Source: Parazoarcus communis SWub3 = DSM 12120
GTDB taxonomy: Bacteria; Pseudomonadota; Gammaproteobacteria; Burkholderiales; Rhodocyclaceae
NCBI RefSeq assembly: GCF_003226565.1
Contig: NZ_QKOE01000005.1
Coordinates: 260,489-324,488, forward strand
DNA: 64,000 nucleotides
Direction: 5' to 3'
In this document: positions 1-8,898 of the stretch, in pieces
How positions within the stretch are numbered: the stretch's first letter is position 1
Layout of the letters: every line of letters begins with the position of its first letter
Program-made: the position numbers and the translations under genes
Notes under the pieces: model-generated
The model's database searches: none
What the model was told of the DNA's origin: nothing
Seen by the model: the letters and a program-made list of their open reading frames with translations, nothing else

Positions 1-136
1 CCAGCATGTAATCGAGACCATCCGCCAATGTGGTGGCCACAAGAGCAAGGCTGCAGAGCGTCTTGGCATGACGCCACGTGCCTTGCGCTATCGCCTCAAT
101 GCCATGCGCGAGCAGGGTGTCCAGGTCCCAGTCTAG
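1..136 (+). CDS. lafK: C-terminus of sigma-54-dependent flagellar activator (LafK-like), partial
   Basis: Only the last 44 codons are in the window, read in the frame starting at base 2 and ending in TAG at 134-136. The fragment has the look of a Fis-type helix-turn-helix: [22 protein letters not shown] is followed by a short tail, as at the end of NtrC-family activators. It stops 13 bases before fliE. In Flag-2 lateral flagellar loci the sigma-54 activator LafK sits exactly there, so LafK is the best guess. No AAA+ domain is visible here, so the identification rests on the HTH and the position. It would be expected to act on sigma-54 promoters such as the one before flgB. Confidence 0.75.
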   Translation, partial: QHVIETIRQCGGHKSKAAERLGMTPRALRYRLNAMREQGVQVPV

Positions 137-149
137 GAGATACAAGTCA

Positions 150-479
150 ATGAATTCGATGCAATCCGTTCAGCTTGATCTGATCGAGCGCATGTCGGCC
201 ATGAAGCTGGCCTCGACTGGCGCAGCCGTACGCGGCGCCTTCGAGCCCCCGACGCAGATCGGCGGTATATCGCAAGCTTTCGAGCAGGTACTGCGTTCCA
301 TCGACGCTGAGCAGCACCGCGCGGGCCAAGCCCAGGCTGATGTGGACTCCGGCAAGAGCAAGGATCTGGTCGGCGCCATGATCCTCAGCCAGAAGGCGAG
401 CCTGTCCTTTTCTGCGCTGCTGCAGGTGCGTAACAAGGTCAGCAGCGCTTTTGATGAAATCATGAGGATGCCGGTCTGA
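150..479 (+). CDS. fliE: flagellar hook-basal body protein FliE
   Basis: FliE is the small export-gate/MS-ring to rod junction protein of the flagellar basal body. The product is 109 aa, the usual size, with the typical conserved C-terminal half ([40 protein letters not shown], given here only as a family pattern ending in DEIMRMPV). The frame is open further upstream, but the ATG at 150 is chosen because AGGAGA at 135-140 sits 9 bases before it. A second ATG at 159 is possible. It follows the lafK stop directly and leads the fliEFGHIJ operon. Equivalent to lfiE in lateral systems. Confidence 0.9.
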   Translation: MNSMQSVQLDLIERMSAMKLASTGAAVRGAFEPPTQIGGISQAFEQVLRSIDAEQHRAGQAQADVDSGKSKDLVGAMILSQKASLSFSALLQVRNKVSSAFDEIMRMPV

Positions 480-497
480 CCGGCGGGGTGACTGACC

Positions 498-2153
498 GTG
501 CTGCAAACCATCAAGACCAAATTGCCGCCGATGAGCGGCTTTGCGTTCGATCAACGGACCGTGACCCTGGCCATTGCTGCGCTTGCGGCGGCGGCTTCCA
601 TTGGCATCGGCATCTATATCTGGAGCGAGCCCTCATCCTACCGCCCCCTTTACGGCGCGGGTGAGGCCTATCGCGCCGCCGAGGTCATCCAGGTGCTGGA
701 GGCTGAGGCGGTGCCTTACCGCTTGCATCCGCAGAGTGGTCAGGTGCTGGTGCGAGACGACCAGCTTGCGTCAGCCCGCATGCAACTTTCCGCCCGGGGT
801 GTGGAGGTGGCGGTTCCGCCCGGCTATGAACTGTTTGATCGTGAGGATCCGCTCGGTACCAGCCAGTTCGTTCAGGATGTGCGGCTCAAGCGCAGTCTCG
901 AAGGCGAACTCGCACGTACCATCATGAGTCTGCGCGGAGTTGATCAGGCACGGGTACATGTCGCCCGTGAGGAAAGCCGGTCCTTTGTCGTCGGCCGGCG
1001 TGAACCGGCAAAGGCGTCGGTGATGTTGCAGTTGGTGCCCGGACACAAACTGGGGGAAGAGCAGGTTACCGCCATCGTCAACCTGGTTTCCAACAGCGTG
1101 CCCAAACTCGCGCCCGCCGACGTCAGCGTGGTTGATCAGTACGGCACGCTGCTGTCCCGTGGCCTGGGTGACAGCGGTGCTTCACAGCGCAGCGCCAAGG
1201 TGGTCGAGGACTATCGCAACTCGGCGATCGGCAATGTTGAACAGGTATTGGCGCCGGTCATTGGTGCTGGCAATTTTCGAGTCAGCATCACGCCCGACTT
1301 CGATCTGAGCCAGCGTGAGGAAACCACTCAAACCTACGCATCCGACCCACGCATACGCAACGAGACCGTGCGCAGCGAGAGTGCGCTGGATCGGCTGGCG
1401 CTAGGTGTGCCCGGCTCGCTGAGCAATCTGCCGGTGCAGCGTCCGCAGGGACAGCAAAATGGTGGCGACGGCGAGAATCGAGGTGCGACATCCTTACGCG
1501 AAGAGTCGGTACGTCAGCTCGACTATGGTCAGTCGGTCATGCATGTCAGGCACGCTCCGTTTGAGCTGCGTCAGCAGAGCGTCGCGGTGGTGCTCAATGC
1601 CCAGAGTGGCCCGGAAGGTGGATGGACGCCCGAGCTTCGGGAAGAAGTCCTTGCCATGGTGCGCAACGCAGTCGGCTTCAATGGTGCCCGGGGTGATCAG
1701 CTCAGCCTGAGCGTGTTGCCATTTGCCCCGCCCGCCGATGCGGTCGCTGCTGCCTGGTGGGAAAACCCGGCAATCCGCGAGTACGCCCGCCTTGCCGGTC
1801 TGTTGCTGATTGCCGTTCTGGTCCTGCTGCTGGTGGTGCGTCCTGCAATCAGGATGGCCACGGCAAAGCGGGAGGCCGAACGTGAAATCACTGATCTCGA
1901 GCAGGTGGTCGACGACAGCGGCCCGTCCGACCTGATGCCACATCCGCGTCTGGCACGCCCCGGCGAACATGCTGCACTGACGGTGCTGAGCGAATTGAGC
2001 CCACTTTCGGAAATTCGCCTGCCTGCGCCGGACTCCGGGCTGGAACTGCAGGTCGAGCACCTGCGCATGCTCGCCCGAACCGAGCCCGAGCGGGTGTCCG
2101 AGGTGCTCAAGCACTGGATCGGACGCAATGATCATGATCTCAATCCCGCTTGA
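498..2153 (+). CDS. fliF: flagellar MS-ring protein FliF
   Basis: FliF builds the MS ring in the inner membrane on which the rotor and export gate assemble. The 551-aa protein has the expected layout: a transmembrane segment near residues 22-43, a periplasmic region with the YscJ-like ring-building motifs (SARGVEVAVPPGYELFD and a DPLGTSQF stretch), a second transmembrane segment near residues 429-450 (LAGLLLIAVLVLLLVVRP), and a cytoplasmic tail that binds FliG. The start is GTG at 498, preceded by GGCGGGGTG; 18 bases separate it from fliE. Size is close to the family norm of 530-570 aa. Confidence 0.95.
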   Translation: MLQTIKTKLPPMSGFAFDQRTVTLAIAALAAAASIGIGIYIWSEPSSYRPLYGAGEAYRAAEVIQVLEAEAVPYRLHPQSGQVLVRDDQLASARMQLSARGVEVAVPPGYELFDREDPLGTSQFVQDVRLKRSLEGELARTIMSLRGVDQARVHVAREESRSFVVGRREPAKASVMLQLVPGHKLGEEQVTAIVNLVSNSVPKLAPADVSVVDQYGTLLSRGLGDSGASQRSAKVVEDYRNSAIGNVEQVLAPVIGAGNFRVSITPDFDLSQREETTQTYASDPRIRNETVRSESALDRLALGVPGSLSNLPVQRPQGQQNGGDGENRGATSLREESVRQLDYGQSVMHVRHAPFELRQQSVAVVLNAQSGPEGGWTPELREEVLAMVRNAVGFNGARGDQLSLSVLPFAPPADAVAAAWWENPAIREYARLAGLLLIAVLVLLLVVRPAIRMATAKREAEREITDLEQVVDDSGPSDLMPHPRLARPGEHAALTVLSELSPLSEIRLPAPDSGLELQVEHLRMLARTEPERVSEVLKHWIGRNDHDLNPA

Positions 2154-2168
2154 TCCAAGGAGGGCGCG

Positions 2169-3203
2169 ATGACGACCAAGGATGCCAAGAACGCAGTGGC
2201 TGAGCGACCAGAACGTAGTCTGAGCTCGCTGGAGCAGGCTGCCGTGCTGATGCTCAGCATGGATGACGAGACCTCGGCCAGTGTGCTGCGCCACTTCTCG
2301 CGTGAGGAGATCGTCAGTATCAGTCAGGCGATGGCGCGCCTCAATAACATCAAGCAGCCGATGGTGCAGGGCGTGATTGCCCGCTTCTTTGATGACTATC
2401 GCGAGCAGAGCAGCATCAAGGGTGCTTCTCGCGGCTATCTGGACAGCATGCTGGGCAAGGCGCTGGGTAGCGACATTACCCGCAACTTGCTCGACAGCAT
2501 CTATGGCGAGGAAATTCGCGCCAAGATGGCCAAGATGGAGTGGATCGATCCACAGCAGTTTGCTGCGCTGATCGCCAAGGAGCATGCGCAGATGCAGGCC
2601 GTGTTCCTCGCCTTCCTGCCGCCGGCGATGGCTGCAGATGTGCTGGGACATATTCCGCCTGAGCGGCAGGACGAACTGCTGTTCCGTGTTGCTAACCTGT
2701 CCGAGGTCAGCAGTGAGGTGATCCGGGAGGTCGAACAGCTGATTGATCGCAGCGTCAATGTGCTGACCAATCAGGGTTCGCAGGTGCGTGGTCTGAAGCA
2801 GGTTGCGGACATCATGAACCGGTTCAAGGGCGATCGCGCACAGATGTTCGATCTGCTGCGCACCCACGATCAGCAACTGGTCGACAAGATCGAGGACCAG
2901 ATGTACGACTTCTTCATCCTCTCGCGCCAGTCCGACGAGGTTCTGCAGGTGCTGCTCGAGACGATTCCACTGGAAGAGTGGGTGGTCGCGCTGAAGGGGG
3001 CAGAGAGTGAGCTGGTGAGGGCGGTACAAGAGGCGATGCCCCGCCGCCAGCGTCAGCAGATGGATGCCATCCGCCGTCGCCAGGGGCCGGTACCCATCAG
3101 TCGGGTGGAGCAGGTGCGTAAGGACATCATGGCCACCGTACGTGAGATGAGTGAGGCTGGGGAGCTGCAGATCCAGTTGTTCCGCGAGCAGACCGTGGAG
3201 TGA
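2169..3203 (+). CDS. fliG: flagellar motor switch protein FliG
   Basis: FliG is the rotor protein that contacts the stator and, with FliM/FliN, sets rotation. The 344-aa product is full length and starts with an N-terminal domain for the FliF tail (EQAAVLMLSMDDETSASVLRHFS), has the middle armadillo-like region with an EHAQ-type FliM-binding motif (KEHAQMQA, near residue 140), and a C-terminal torque domain rich in charged residues. AAGGAGG at 2157-2163 sets the ATG at 2169. It lies 15 bases after fliF and 7 bases before fliH. Its presence alongside motAB in the same locus indicates a self-contained motor. Confidence 0.95.
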   Translation: MTTKDAKNAVAERPERSLSSLEQAAVLMLSMDDETSASVLRHFSREEIVSISQAMARLNNIKQPMVQGVIARFFDDYREQSSIKGASRGYLDSMLGKALGSDITRNLLDSIYGEEIRAKMAKMEWIDPQQFAALIAKEHAQMQAVFLAFLPPAMAADVLGHIPPERQDELLFRVANLSEVSSEVIREVEQLIDRSVNVLTNQGSQVRGLKQVADIMNRFKGDRAQMFDLLRTHDQQLVDKIEDQMYDFFILSRQSDEVLQVLLETIPLEEWVVALKGAESELVRAVQEAMPRRQRQQMDAIRRRQGPVPISRVEQVRKDIMATVREMSEAGELQIQLFREQTVE

Positions 3204-3210
3204 GGCCGGC

Positions 3211-3888
3211 ATGAGCGCAAACATGAAGCCGTGGCGACCGTTTCGCTTCCCGCCACTGAAGACCGCGCAGGGCGAACAGGCGTTCGATCTGGCCGATGTG
3301 CAGCAGGCGGTCAGCGAGGGTTTCCGCGAGGGGATGGAGAAGGGCTATCAGGAGGGTCTGGATCAGGGGCAGCAGGCTGGGCACAGCGAGGGCTTCAACG
3401 TCGGGCGTGCCGAGGGTTTGCGCCAGGGTCAGGAAGAGGGGCGGCGTGACGGCCGCCACGAGTTCGAGCTTGCAGTACGGCCGTTGGAGGCGATCCAGGC
3501 TGCGTTTCGCGAGCACGTCGATGCATACGAGGCGCGCCGACGGCAGGAGCTGCTGGAGCTGGTACGCAAGGTGGCACGTCAGGTCATCCGCTGTGAGCTG
3601 ACGCTGAATCCGGCACAGCTTCTCACCTTGGTCGAGGAGGCACTTACGGCGATGCCGGCCAGTGGCGAGGATGAGATCGAGGTACGCCTCAATCCGGAGG
3701 AGTTCGCCCGTATTCGCGATGTTGCACCTGAAAGGGCCCAGCGCTGGCGGCTGGTGCCCGATCCGCGCCTTGAACTGGGCGAGTGTCGGGTGTTGACCCC
3801 TCAGGCCGAGGCCGACATCGGTTGCCAGCAGCGGCTGGATTCGTGCATGGACGCATTGGCACAGCATCTGACTGTGGAGCCATCATGA
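3211..3888 (+). CDS. fliH: flagellar assembly protein FliH
   Basis: FliH is the stator-like regulator that dimerises and binds the export ATPase FliI. The 225-aa product has the characteristic Gly-rich repeat (GFREGMEKGYQEGLDQG, about residues 35-75, GxxxG spacing) followed by a HrpE/YscL-type C-terminal domain. The frame stays open upstream, but ATG at 3211 lies just after the fliG stop and gives the expected N-terminus with a conserved Trp (MKPWRPFRFP) that docks to the export gate in homologues. Its TGA overlaps the fliI ATG (ATGA), so the two are translationally coupled. Confidence 0.9.
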   Translation: MSANMKPWRPFRFPPLKTAQGEQAFDLADVQQAVSEGFREGMEKGYQEGLDQGQQAGHSEGFNVGRAEGLRQGQEEGRRDGRHEFELAVRPLEAIQAAFREHVDAYEARRRQELLELVRKVARQVIRCELTLNPAQLLTLVEEALTAMPASGEDEIEVRLNPEEFARIRDVAPERAQRWRLVPDPRLELGECRVLTPQAEADIGCQQRLDSCMDALAQHLTVEPS

Positions 3889-5219
3889 GCGCACGGGAAT
3901 CCTTTTGTCTGGACGATGCCCTGCGTTCCATCGAGGGTGTGCAGTTGGCCACGGTAAGCGGGCGCCTGGTACGGGTATCCGGCTTGTTGCTGGAGAGCCT
4001 GGGCTGCAGGCGAATGACCGGACAGCGTTGCCGCATCGAGCAGGCCGATGGCTCCATGCTCGAGGCTCAGGTGGTTGGGTTCAATCGCGACATCACCTAT
4101 TTGATGCCGTTCAAGAAGCCGGTGGGGCTGATCACTGGCTCGCGCGTCTTTCCTGCGCGTGACGAGGGGGTGCTGAACATCGATGCCTCCTGGCTGGGGC
4201 GTGTGGTCAATGGGCTGGGTGAGCCGCTGGATGATCGGGGCCGGCTCGGTGGCAGTGATACCCTGTCTCCCGAGCTGCCCAACGTCAATCCGCTGCGCAG
4301 GCGGCCAGTTTCGGCGCCACTCGACGTTGGCGTGAGGGCGATCAACGCGATGCTGACCTTGGGCAAGGGGCAGCGGGTGGGTCTGTTTGCCGGCAGTGGG
4401 GTGGGCAAGAGTGTACTGCTTGGCATGATCACCCGGCAGACCACGGCCGAAGTCGTGGTGGTGGGCTTGATCGGTGAGCGTGGGCGCGAGGTGCAGGAGT
4501 TCCTGACTGAATCGCTCGGCCCCGAGGGCCTGCGTAAGGCGGTGGTGGTGGTGGCCCCGGCCAATGAGTCGCCGCTGATGCGGCTCAAGGCCACCGAGTT
4601 GTGTCATCGCATTGCCGCCTATTTTCGTGATCAGGGTAGTGACGTGCTGTTGCTGGTCGACTCGCTCACCCGCTATGCCATGGCTCAGCGCGAAATTGCT
4701 TTGGCACTGGGCGAGCCACCGGCGACCAAGGGCTACCCACCTTCGGTGTTCGGCATGCTGCCGGAGTTGGTTGAGAGCGCCGGAAATGGTGCCTCGGACC
4801 GAGGCAGCCTGAGCGCGCTCTACACCGTGCTTGCCGAAGGGGACGATCATCAGGATCCAATCGTCGATTGTGCGCGTGCGATTCTGGACGGGCACATTGT
4901 GTTGTCGCGGCGCCTGGCCGACATGGGGCACTACCCGGCGATCGACGTTGCAGCGTCGGTCAGTCGTTGCATGAGCCATGTGACCTCAGCGGCCCATCAG
5001 GCAGCAGCACGTCAGTTAAAGGAAATGCAGACGGCGTACGACAAGATACGCGAGTTGATCCCGTTAGGGGGGTACACCCCCGGTCAGGATGGTCGGACCG
5101 ACCGCGCAGTGCAACTGGCTCCGGTAATCGAGCGCTTCTTGCGCCAGGATGTGAATGAAGGTGCGGACTTGCAACAAAGCCTCGCAATGTTGACGAAACT
5201 TGTCGGGAGGACAGCATGA
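3885..5219 (+). CDS. fliI: flagellum-specific ATPase FliI
   Basis: FliI is the F1-like ATPase of the flagellar type III export apparatus. The 444-aa protein carries a P-loop at residues 170-176 (GSGVGKS, Lys175), a Walker B region ending in LLLVDSLTRYAMAQREI, and the family signature PPSVFGMLPELVESAGN. A longer reading from 3783 is excluded because it lies inside fliH; the ATG at 3885 overlaps the fliH stop. It in turn overlaps fliJ by four bases. Length and motifs are normal for the family. Confidence 0.95.
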   Translation: MSARESFCLDDALRSIEGVQLATVSGRLVRVSGLLLESLGCRRMTGQRCRIEQADGSMLEAQVVGFNRDITYLMPFKKPVGLITGSRVFPARDEGVLNIDASWLGRVVNGLGEPLDDRGRLGGSDTLSPELPNVNPLRRRPVSAPLDVGVRAINAMLTLGKGQRVGLFAGSGVGKSVLLGMITRQTTAEVVVVGLIGERGREVQEFLTESLGPEGLRKAVVVVAPANESPLMRLKATELCHRIAAYFRDQGSDVLLLVDSLTRYAMAQREIALALGEPPATKGYPPSVFGMLPELVESAGNGASDRGSLSALYTVLAEGDDHQDPIVDCARAILDGHIVLSRRLADMGHYPAIDVAASVSRCMSHVTSAAHQAAARQLKEMQTAYDKIRELIPLGGYTPGQDGRTDRAVQLAPVIERFLRQDVNEGADLQQSLAMLTKLVGRTA

Positions 5220-5650
5220 AGCAACAGATCCAGACCTTATCTCAACTTGCCCGTCTGCGTGGCATGCGGGTCAACGAAACGCTCAGCCGGATTCAATATC
5301 AGGAACAACTGTGTCGTCGCTACCGGGCGAACATCGAAGGCTTGAGCCGGTTGTGTGAGTATGTGGTCAATAGTGACACGTCCTTGCAGCGGGACAATCA
5401 ACAGCGCTACAAGGGGACGCTACACAGCATGCTCGCGCAGCAGCGGCGGGAACTGGCAGTGGCCGAGGAGTCGCTGGGGCGCATTCGCGGCGACCTGATG
5501 CTGGCAATGCGCAATGAGAAGGTGATCGCTCATGTGCTCGCGGGCAAAATTGCGCAGTGGCAGCAAGTCCTTGCGGTGCAGGAGCAGAAGATTCAGGATG
5601 GGTTGGCTGCGCAATCGTGGTGGCGAATGCAGGGGGCGGGCGGGGTATGA
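5216..5650 (+). CDS. fliJ: flagellar export protein FliJ (LfiJ-type)
   Basis: FliJ is the coiled-coil stalk protein that couples the FliI hexamer to the export gate. The 144-aa product is almost wholly helical, rich in Gln, Arg and Leu with heptad spacing, as the family is; sequence conservation in FliJ is low, so position (directly after fliI, overlapping by ATGA) carries much of the call. It closes the fliE-J operon; the following 139 bases contain a promoter motif for flgM. Confidence 0.8.
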   Translation: MKQQIQTLSQLARLRGMRVNETLSRIQYQEQLCRRYRANIEGLSRLCEYVVNSDTSLQRDNQQRYKGTLHSMLAQQRRELAVAEESLGRIRGDLMLAMRNEKVIAHVLAGKIAQWQQVLAVQEQKIQDGLAAQSWWRMQGAGGV

Positions 5651-5725
5651 TCGGGCTTGAGGCCTGCCTTTGCGAAGGCTGTCGATGCGGTGTCCGGGTG
5701 CCACCGCCGTAACGATCGAGAGGCG

Positions 5726-5755
5726 ATTTAAGTTGTTGAACTTCGCAGTCGCCTT
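5726..5755 (+). promoter_or_regulatory. putative sigma-28-type promoter of flgM
   Basis: ATTTAAGTT (5726-5734) and GTCGCCTT (5748-5755) are separated so that TAAG to GTCG is 19 nt. The same pair with the same spacing precedes fliD and both flagellin genes. Enteric sigma-28 promoters (TAAA and GCCGATAA) use the same 19-nt interval, so this is read as the -35/-10 of the local FliA/LafS sigma factor with an altered -10. Confidence 0.7.
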
Positions 5756-5789
5756 GTCCGGGTAGACCGATCACCCCTTGGGTAGGAAC

Positions 5790-6065
5790 ATGGAAATCAG
5801 CAGAATCAATACCGCTGCTCAATTCGCGTCGAGCGAGGCGCGGCGCATGAGTGAGCCCACGGCGCAGACGACCGCTGGCCGTCGACCGGCAACGACCGAA
5901 AGTTTGCCGCTGGAGCGCTTGCAGGCCTCGTTGGCCGGTGCCGCCGATGTGGATCTGGACCGCGTCGCAGCGATCAGGCAAGCACTTGCGGACGGCAAGC
6001 TGTCCACCGATCCGGCTGAGCTTGCCGCCAGCATGCTGGCCTATCATCGAGGCGCTCAATTGTGA
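5790..6065 (+). CDS. flgM: anti-sigma-28 factor FlgM
   Basis: FlgM holds sigma-28 inactive until it is exported through the finished hook-basal body. The 91-aa product has the disordered polar N-terminal half and the conserved sigma-binding C-terminus (VDLDRVAAIRQALADGKLS then a PAELAASML helix). ATG at 5790 follows GGTAGG at 5781-5786; a TTG at 5778 is the alternative. It overlaps flgN and has its own sigma-28-like promoter 40 bases upstream, giving the usual feedback loop. Confidence 0.85.
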   Translation: MEISRINTAAQFASSEARRMSEPTAQTTAGRRPATTESLPLERLQASLAGAADVDLDRVAAIRQALADGKLSTDPAELAASMLAYHRGAQL

Positions 6066-6508
6066 GTGATGCTCGGCGCGGGCGTTTGCTGGCGCTGATA
6101 TGGCGCGAGTTCGACGATGAGCTTGCCGATCTGGCCGAGTTGCATGAGTGCATGCTGAACCTGCAGCGTCATCTGCTGGCGCATGAGGCGGTCGAGGTGC
6201 AGTGCTGCAATCAAGGCATCAGTACGGTGTCATTGCGGCTGGAGGCGCGGGCGCTCAGACGCAGCCGCATTTTTGAGGTGCTTTCCGTTGCACCCGGACC
6301 AGCCGCCGTGCCAGGATTGATTGGCGAGGCACCGCCTGCACAACGCGATGTGCTCAAAACCCGTTGGCAGTTGATTGGTCGCCGAGCCCGTGAGTGCCGG
6401 GATCTGAATGCCCGCAATGGGCGCATTCTCGCGACCCAGCATGACTTGCTTGCCCACGTCCTGCGGGCGGCTGATACGCCGCTGGTCTACTCCCCGCCAT
6501 ATCCCTGA
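6062..6508 (+). CDS. flgN: probable FlgN-type export chaperone
   Basis: A 148-aa, mostly helical acidic/Arg-rich protein starting with GTG at 6062, overlapping the flgM stop. FlgN escorts the hook-filament junction proteins FlgK and FlgL to the export gate, and flgM-flgN pairs are standard. Similarity I can see is general (helical, Leu/Arg rich, HDLLAHVL near the C-terminus) so the name rests mostly on the flgMN arrangement. In described lateral loci lfgMN lie beside lfgA; here they lie between fliJ and fliD. Confidence 0.7.
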   Translation: MSDARRGRLLALIWREFDDELADLAELHECMLNLQRHLLAHEAVEVQCCNQGISTVSLRLEARALRRSRIFEVLSVAPGPAAVPGLIGEAPPAQRDVLKTRWQLIGRRARECRDLNARNGRILATQHDLLAHVLRAADTPLVYSPPYP

Positions 6509-6845
6509 TGTAATTCCCTGGCTTGTGGCCGGGGTATGCCGTGCCGGCCGCGTAACGCCTGCCGGCGCAGTCGGTGTTATCGAATCCGGTATGTCTGCAT
6601 GCTCGGATCATGGGGCTGCACGACAGGCAGTAAGGTCTCCCCTGCGGGCTTAAGCAAGCGTCCATTCCAGTCGCCTTGTCCAGGAAGCAGATTGTTCCTC
6701 ACTGGGGAAATGCGATTTCCCCTGTTCTTCCGATTTCTCTGCCTTGTATCGTTGATCTGATAAATAAGTATTTAAAAACAGTCAGATAGAGATGCGGTTC
6801 GGGCTGGCATCGGACTTGCTAACTTGGATTCAAAAGGTCCCGACG
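6509..6845. other. 337-bp leader/intergenic region before fliD
   Basis: No credible coding frame. The stretch holds the fliD promoter motif (6648-6677) and then an AT-rich segment (about 6710-6790). The predicted 5' untranslated leader of fliD would be about 160 nt, long compared with the other sites in the locus. I see no terminator hairpin for flgN. Confidence 0.5.
6648..6677 (+). promoter_or_regulatory. putative sigma-28-type promoter of fliD operon
   Basis: GCTTAAGCA followed by GTCGCCTT (6670-6677), with TAAG starting at 6651, gives the same 19-nt interval as the flgM and flagellin sites. The stretch AGTCGCCTTGTCC is identical to that in the flgM promoter. It would drive fliD-S-T-K-L-sigma28-motA-motB. 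Confidence 0.7.
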
Positions 6846-8180
6846 ATGAGCATAGATACCGAATACGCACGCTATATGGCCCAGCAGCTCGCCAGTTACG
6901 ACATTGCGCCGATGCAGACCCGCATCAGCCGCAGTCAGTCGAATTACAAGGCGCGGCTCGATGCGGTCGCCAAGCTCGAGAGTGCCTTGCGTACCTTTCG
7001 AGACGCGATGCGTGACATCAAGGGCGGTACGACCGGCAGCATGGTGGTCAACAAAGCCAGCTTCAGCAGCGAAGGCTATGCCACTGCGACAGTGGGGAGC
7101 AAGGCTGTGGCTGGCAACTATCAGTTCTTTGTCGAACAGTTGGCCAGCGCACATCAGGTGGCGATCAGCGGGATTCAGGATGGCGACGTCAGTGCGCAGG
7201 GGTCGCTTGATTTGATGGTCGGTAGCGAGGGCTTTTCGGTATCGCTGTCGGACGCGGACACCGATGGTGACGGTACGCTGTCACTGGCAGAGCTGGCTTC
7301 AGCGATCAACGGTGCAACTGCCAATACGGGTGTGCGGGCGACGCTGGTTCGTAGTAATGGCAACGTCAGCCTGGTGCTGACCAGCGAGAAGACGGGTGCT
7401 GATCATGCCATTGGTGTCGCTACGAGCGGTACCAATCCGGCGGATACGGTTTTTCATGACGCGCTGGCCAACCGTCAGCAACTCTCCGAAGCACGTGATG
7501 CAAAGGTGCGCCTGGGTGGGGAAGGTGGCATGTTGCTGACCAACTCGGGTAATACCTTTGATGAGCTGATTGACGGTGTCACTTTGACCTTTACCCGTGC
7601 GCATGCGGCGGGTGATTCGCCGCTGAGCCTGGAGGTTGGTCAGGACAACACGGCAATGCAGGACAAGGCAAGGAAGTTCGTCAGTGCGGTCAATGCCCTG
7701 TTGAGTTCTGTGGCCTCGTTGACCGCAAGTGGTGGCGAAACCACCAGCCGTGGGGCGCTTGCGGGTGATGCGGGCACTCGCGCGATTCAGTCTCAGGTGA
7801 ACCGGATCTTGCGCGAAACCTTTGCCGGTCAGCGCCTGACCGATTTCGGTGTCACCGCAGGACGTAATGGGTTGCTGACATTGGACACGGCAGCCTTCGA
7901 GAAGGCCGTGGCGTCCAACCCGGAAGGGCTCGACAAACTGTTCGCCTCCAAGGGCGGCATGCTCGAATCGCTCGACAAGACCGTTCAGATCTATACCTCA
8001 AGCACGAATGGCGTACTGGCCAACCGCAAGGAGTCGCTCAACGCGCAGCTCAAGCGACTCGATCAGCAATCGACCCAGCTCGACCAGCAGTACGAACGTT
8101 ATTACACGCGATATCTGAGGCAGTACACCAGCATGATGCAGATCATGGCCTCGATGGAGCAGACCCAGGGAATGTTCTGA
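6846..8180 (+). CDS. fliD: flagellar filament cap protein FliD (LafB-type)
   Basis: FliD caps the filament tip and folds incoming flagellin. The 444-aa product has FliD_N features (Ser-Asn-Tyr-Lys-Ala at the N-terminus, residues 25-90), a variable middle, and the C-terminal helical FliD_C region (RLTDFGVTAGRNGLLTLD and a long amphipathic end). The ATG at 6846 gives a conventional N-terminus; an upstream in-frame ATG at 6792 would add an unrelated leader. TGATG couples it to fliS. This corresponds to lafB in lateral systems. Confidence 0.92.
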   Translation: MSIDTEYARYMAQQLASYDIAPMQTRISRSQSNYKARLDAVAKLESALRTFRDAMRDIKGGTTGSMVVNKASFSSEGYATATVGSKAVAGNYQFFVEQLASAHQVAISGIQDGDVSAQGSLDLMVGSEGFSVSLSDADTDGDGTLSLAELASAINGATANTGVRATLVRSNGNVSLVLTSEKTGADHAIGVATSGTNPADTVFHDALANRQQLSEARDAKVRLGGEGGMLLTNSGNTFDELIDGVTLTFTRAHAAGDSPLSLEVGQDNTAMQDKARKFVSAVNALLSSVASLTASGGETTSRGALAGDAGTRAIQSQVNRILRETFAGQRLTDFGVTAGRNGLLTLDTAAFEKAVASNPEGLDKLFASKGGMLESLDKTVQIYTSSTNGVLANRKESLNAQLKRLDQQSTQLDQQYERYYTRYLRQYTSMMQIMASMEQTQGMF

Positions 8181-8581
8181 TGAACGACTATTACATCGAC
8201 AATGGCTTTGAGCAGTATCGCTCGGTGGATCTCGAGGCCCGGGCGGCCGCTGCCTCCCCCTATGAACTCGTTCTGGTGCTTTTTGACGGCTTGGTGGATG
8301 AGCTCGCTCGTGTGCGTGGGCATATCGAGGCCAAACGTTTTGAACACAAGGGTGCCTCGATCGAGAAGTGCATCAACATCCTCAACGGACTGAATGGCGT
8401 GCTTGACGTTGATCAGGGCGGAGAAGTCGTAGCGGGCCTGGCCCGGCTCTACGACTACTGCATCTATCGGCTTTCGGAAGTCAGCGTGTCCTTGTCCTTG
8501 CGCGAGCTCGATGAGGTCGTGGAGTTGGTCGGGACCTTGCGCGAGGGCTGGCATGGTGTCAATGCCGCACGCCAGTCATGA
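8180..8581 (+). CDS. fliS: flagellin export chaperone FliS (LafC-type)
   Basis: FliS binds the C-terminus of flagellin and prevents premature polymerisation. The 133-aa product has the family features: ASPYELVLVLFDGLVDELAR near residues 25-45, then helices typical of the four-helix bundle. Start ATG at 8180 shares its A with the fliD stop codon. Overlaps fliT. Confidence 0.92.
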   Translation: MNDYYIDNGFEQYRSVDLEARAAAASPYELVLVLFDGLVDELARVRGHIEAKRFEHKGASIEKCINILNGLNGVLDVDQGGEVVAGLARLYDYCIYRLSEVSVSLSLRELDEVVELVGTLREGWHGVNAARQS

Positions 8582-8891
8582 ACTGCGTCAGCTGATCGTC
8601 TTGTGCGGGCGTTTGCAGCGCGCGCTTGAGGCTGATGACTGGACGCGTGTCGGTGAGCTCGACAGTGAGACTCGCAGTTTGCTGTGCGACATCGACGCCC
8701 TGCACGCGGATGGTCTGACGCCCAGTCCGGAGCTGCTGGCGGCACGCCGTCGTCTGGCCAGCATCCATGCCGAAGCAATGGAGCGATGCCGTGCCGAATG
8801 CGCCCGGCTTCGCGATGTACTGGCACGACATGTGGCACAGGCCGATGGTTGGGCGGCCTACCGGCAGTTGGACGGAATGACCGGGGAATGA
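8553..8891 (+). CDS. fliT: FliT-like flagellar chaperone (LafD-type)
   Basis: A 112-aa helical protein lying where fliT/lafD is found, after fliS. The family escorts FliD. ATG at 8553 is chosen because GAGGG sits five bases before it; ATG at 8562 is the other option. It overlaps the end of fliS by 29 bases. Sequence conservation in FliT is poor, so position is the main evidence; the HAQAD..YRQL end and high Arg/Leu content fit. Confidence 0.72.
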   Translation: MVSMPHASHELRQLIVLCGRLQRALEADDWTRVGELDSETRSLLCDIDALHADGLTPSPELLAARRRLASIHAEAMERCRAECARLRDVLARHVAQADGWAAYRQLDGMTGE

Positions 8892-8898
8892 GGTTTGT

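Noticed and set aside
5664..5678. Possible sigma-54 promoter upstream of flgM
   Set aside because: The GG and GC pairs are spaced by nine bases and not ten, and the sigma-28-type motif at 5726 is a better explanation.
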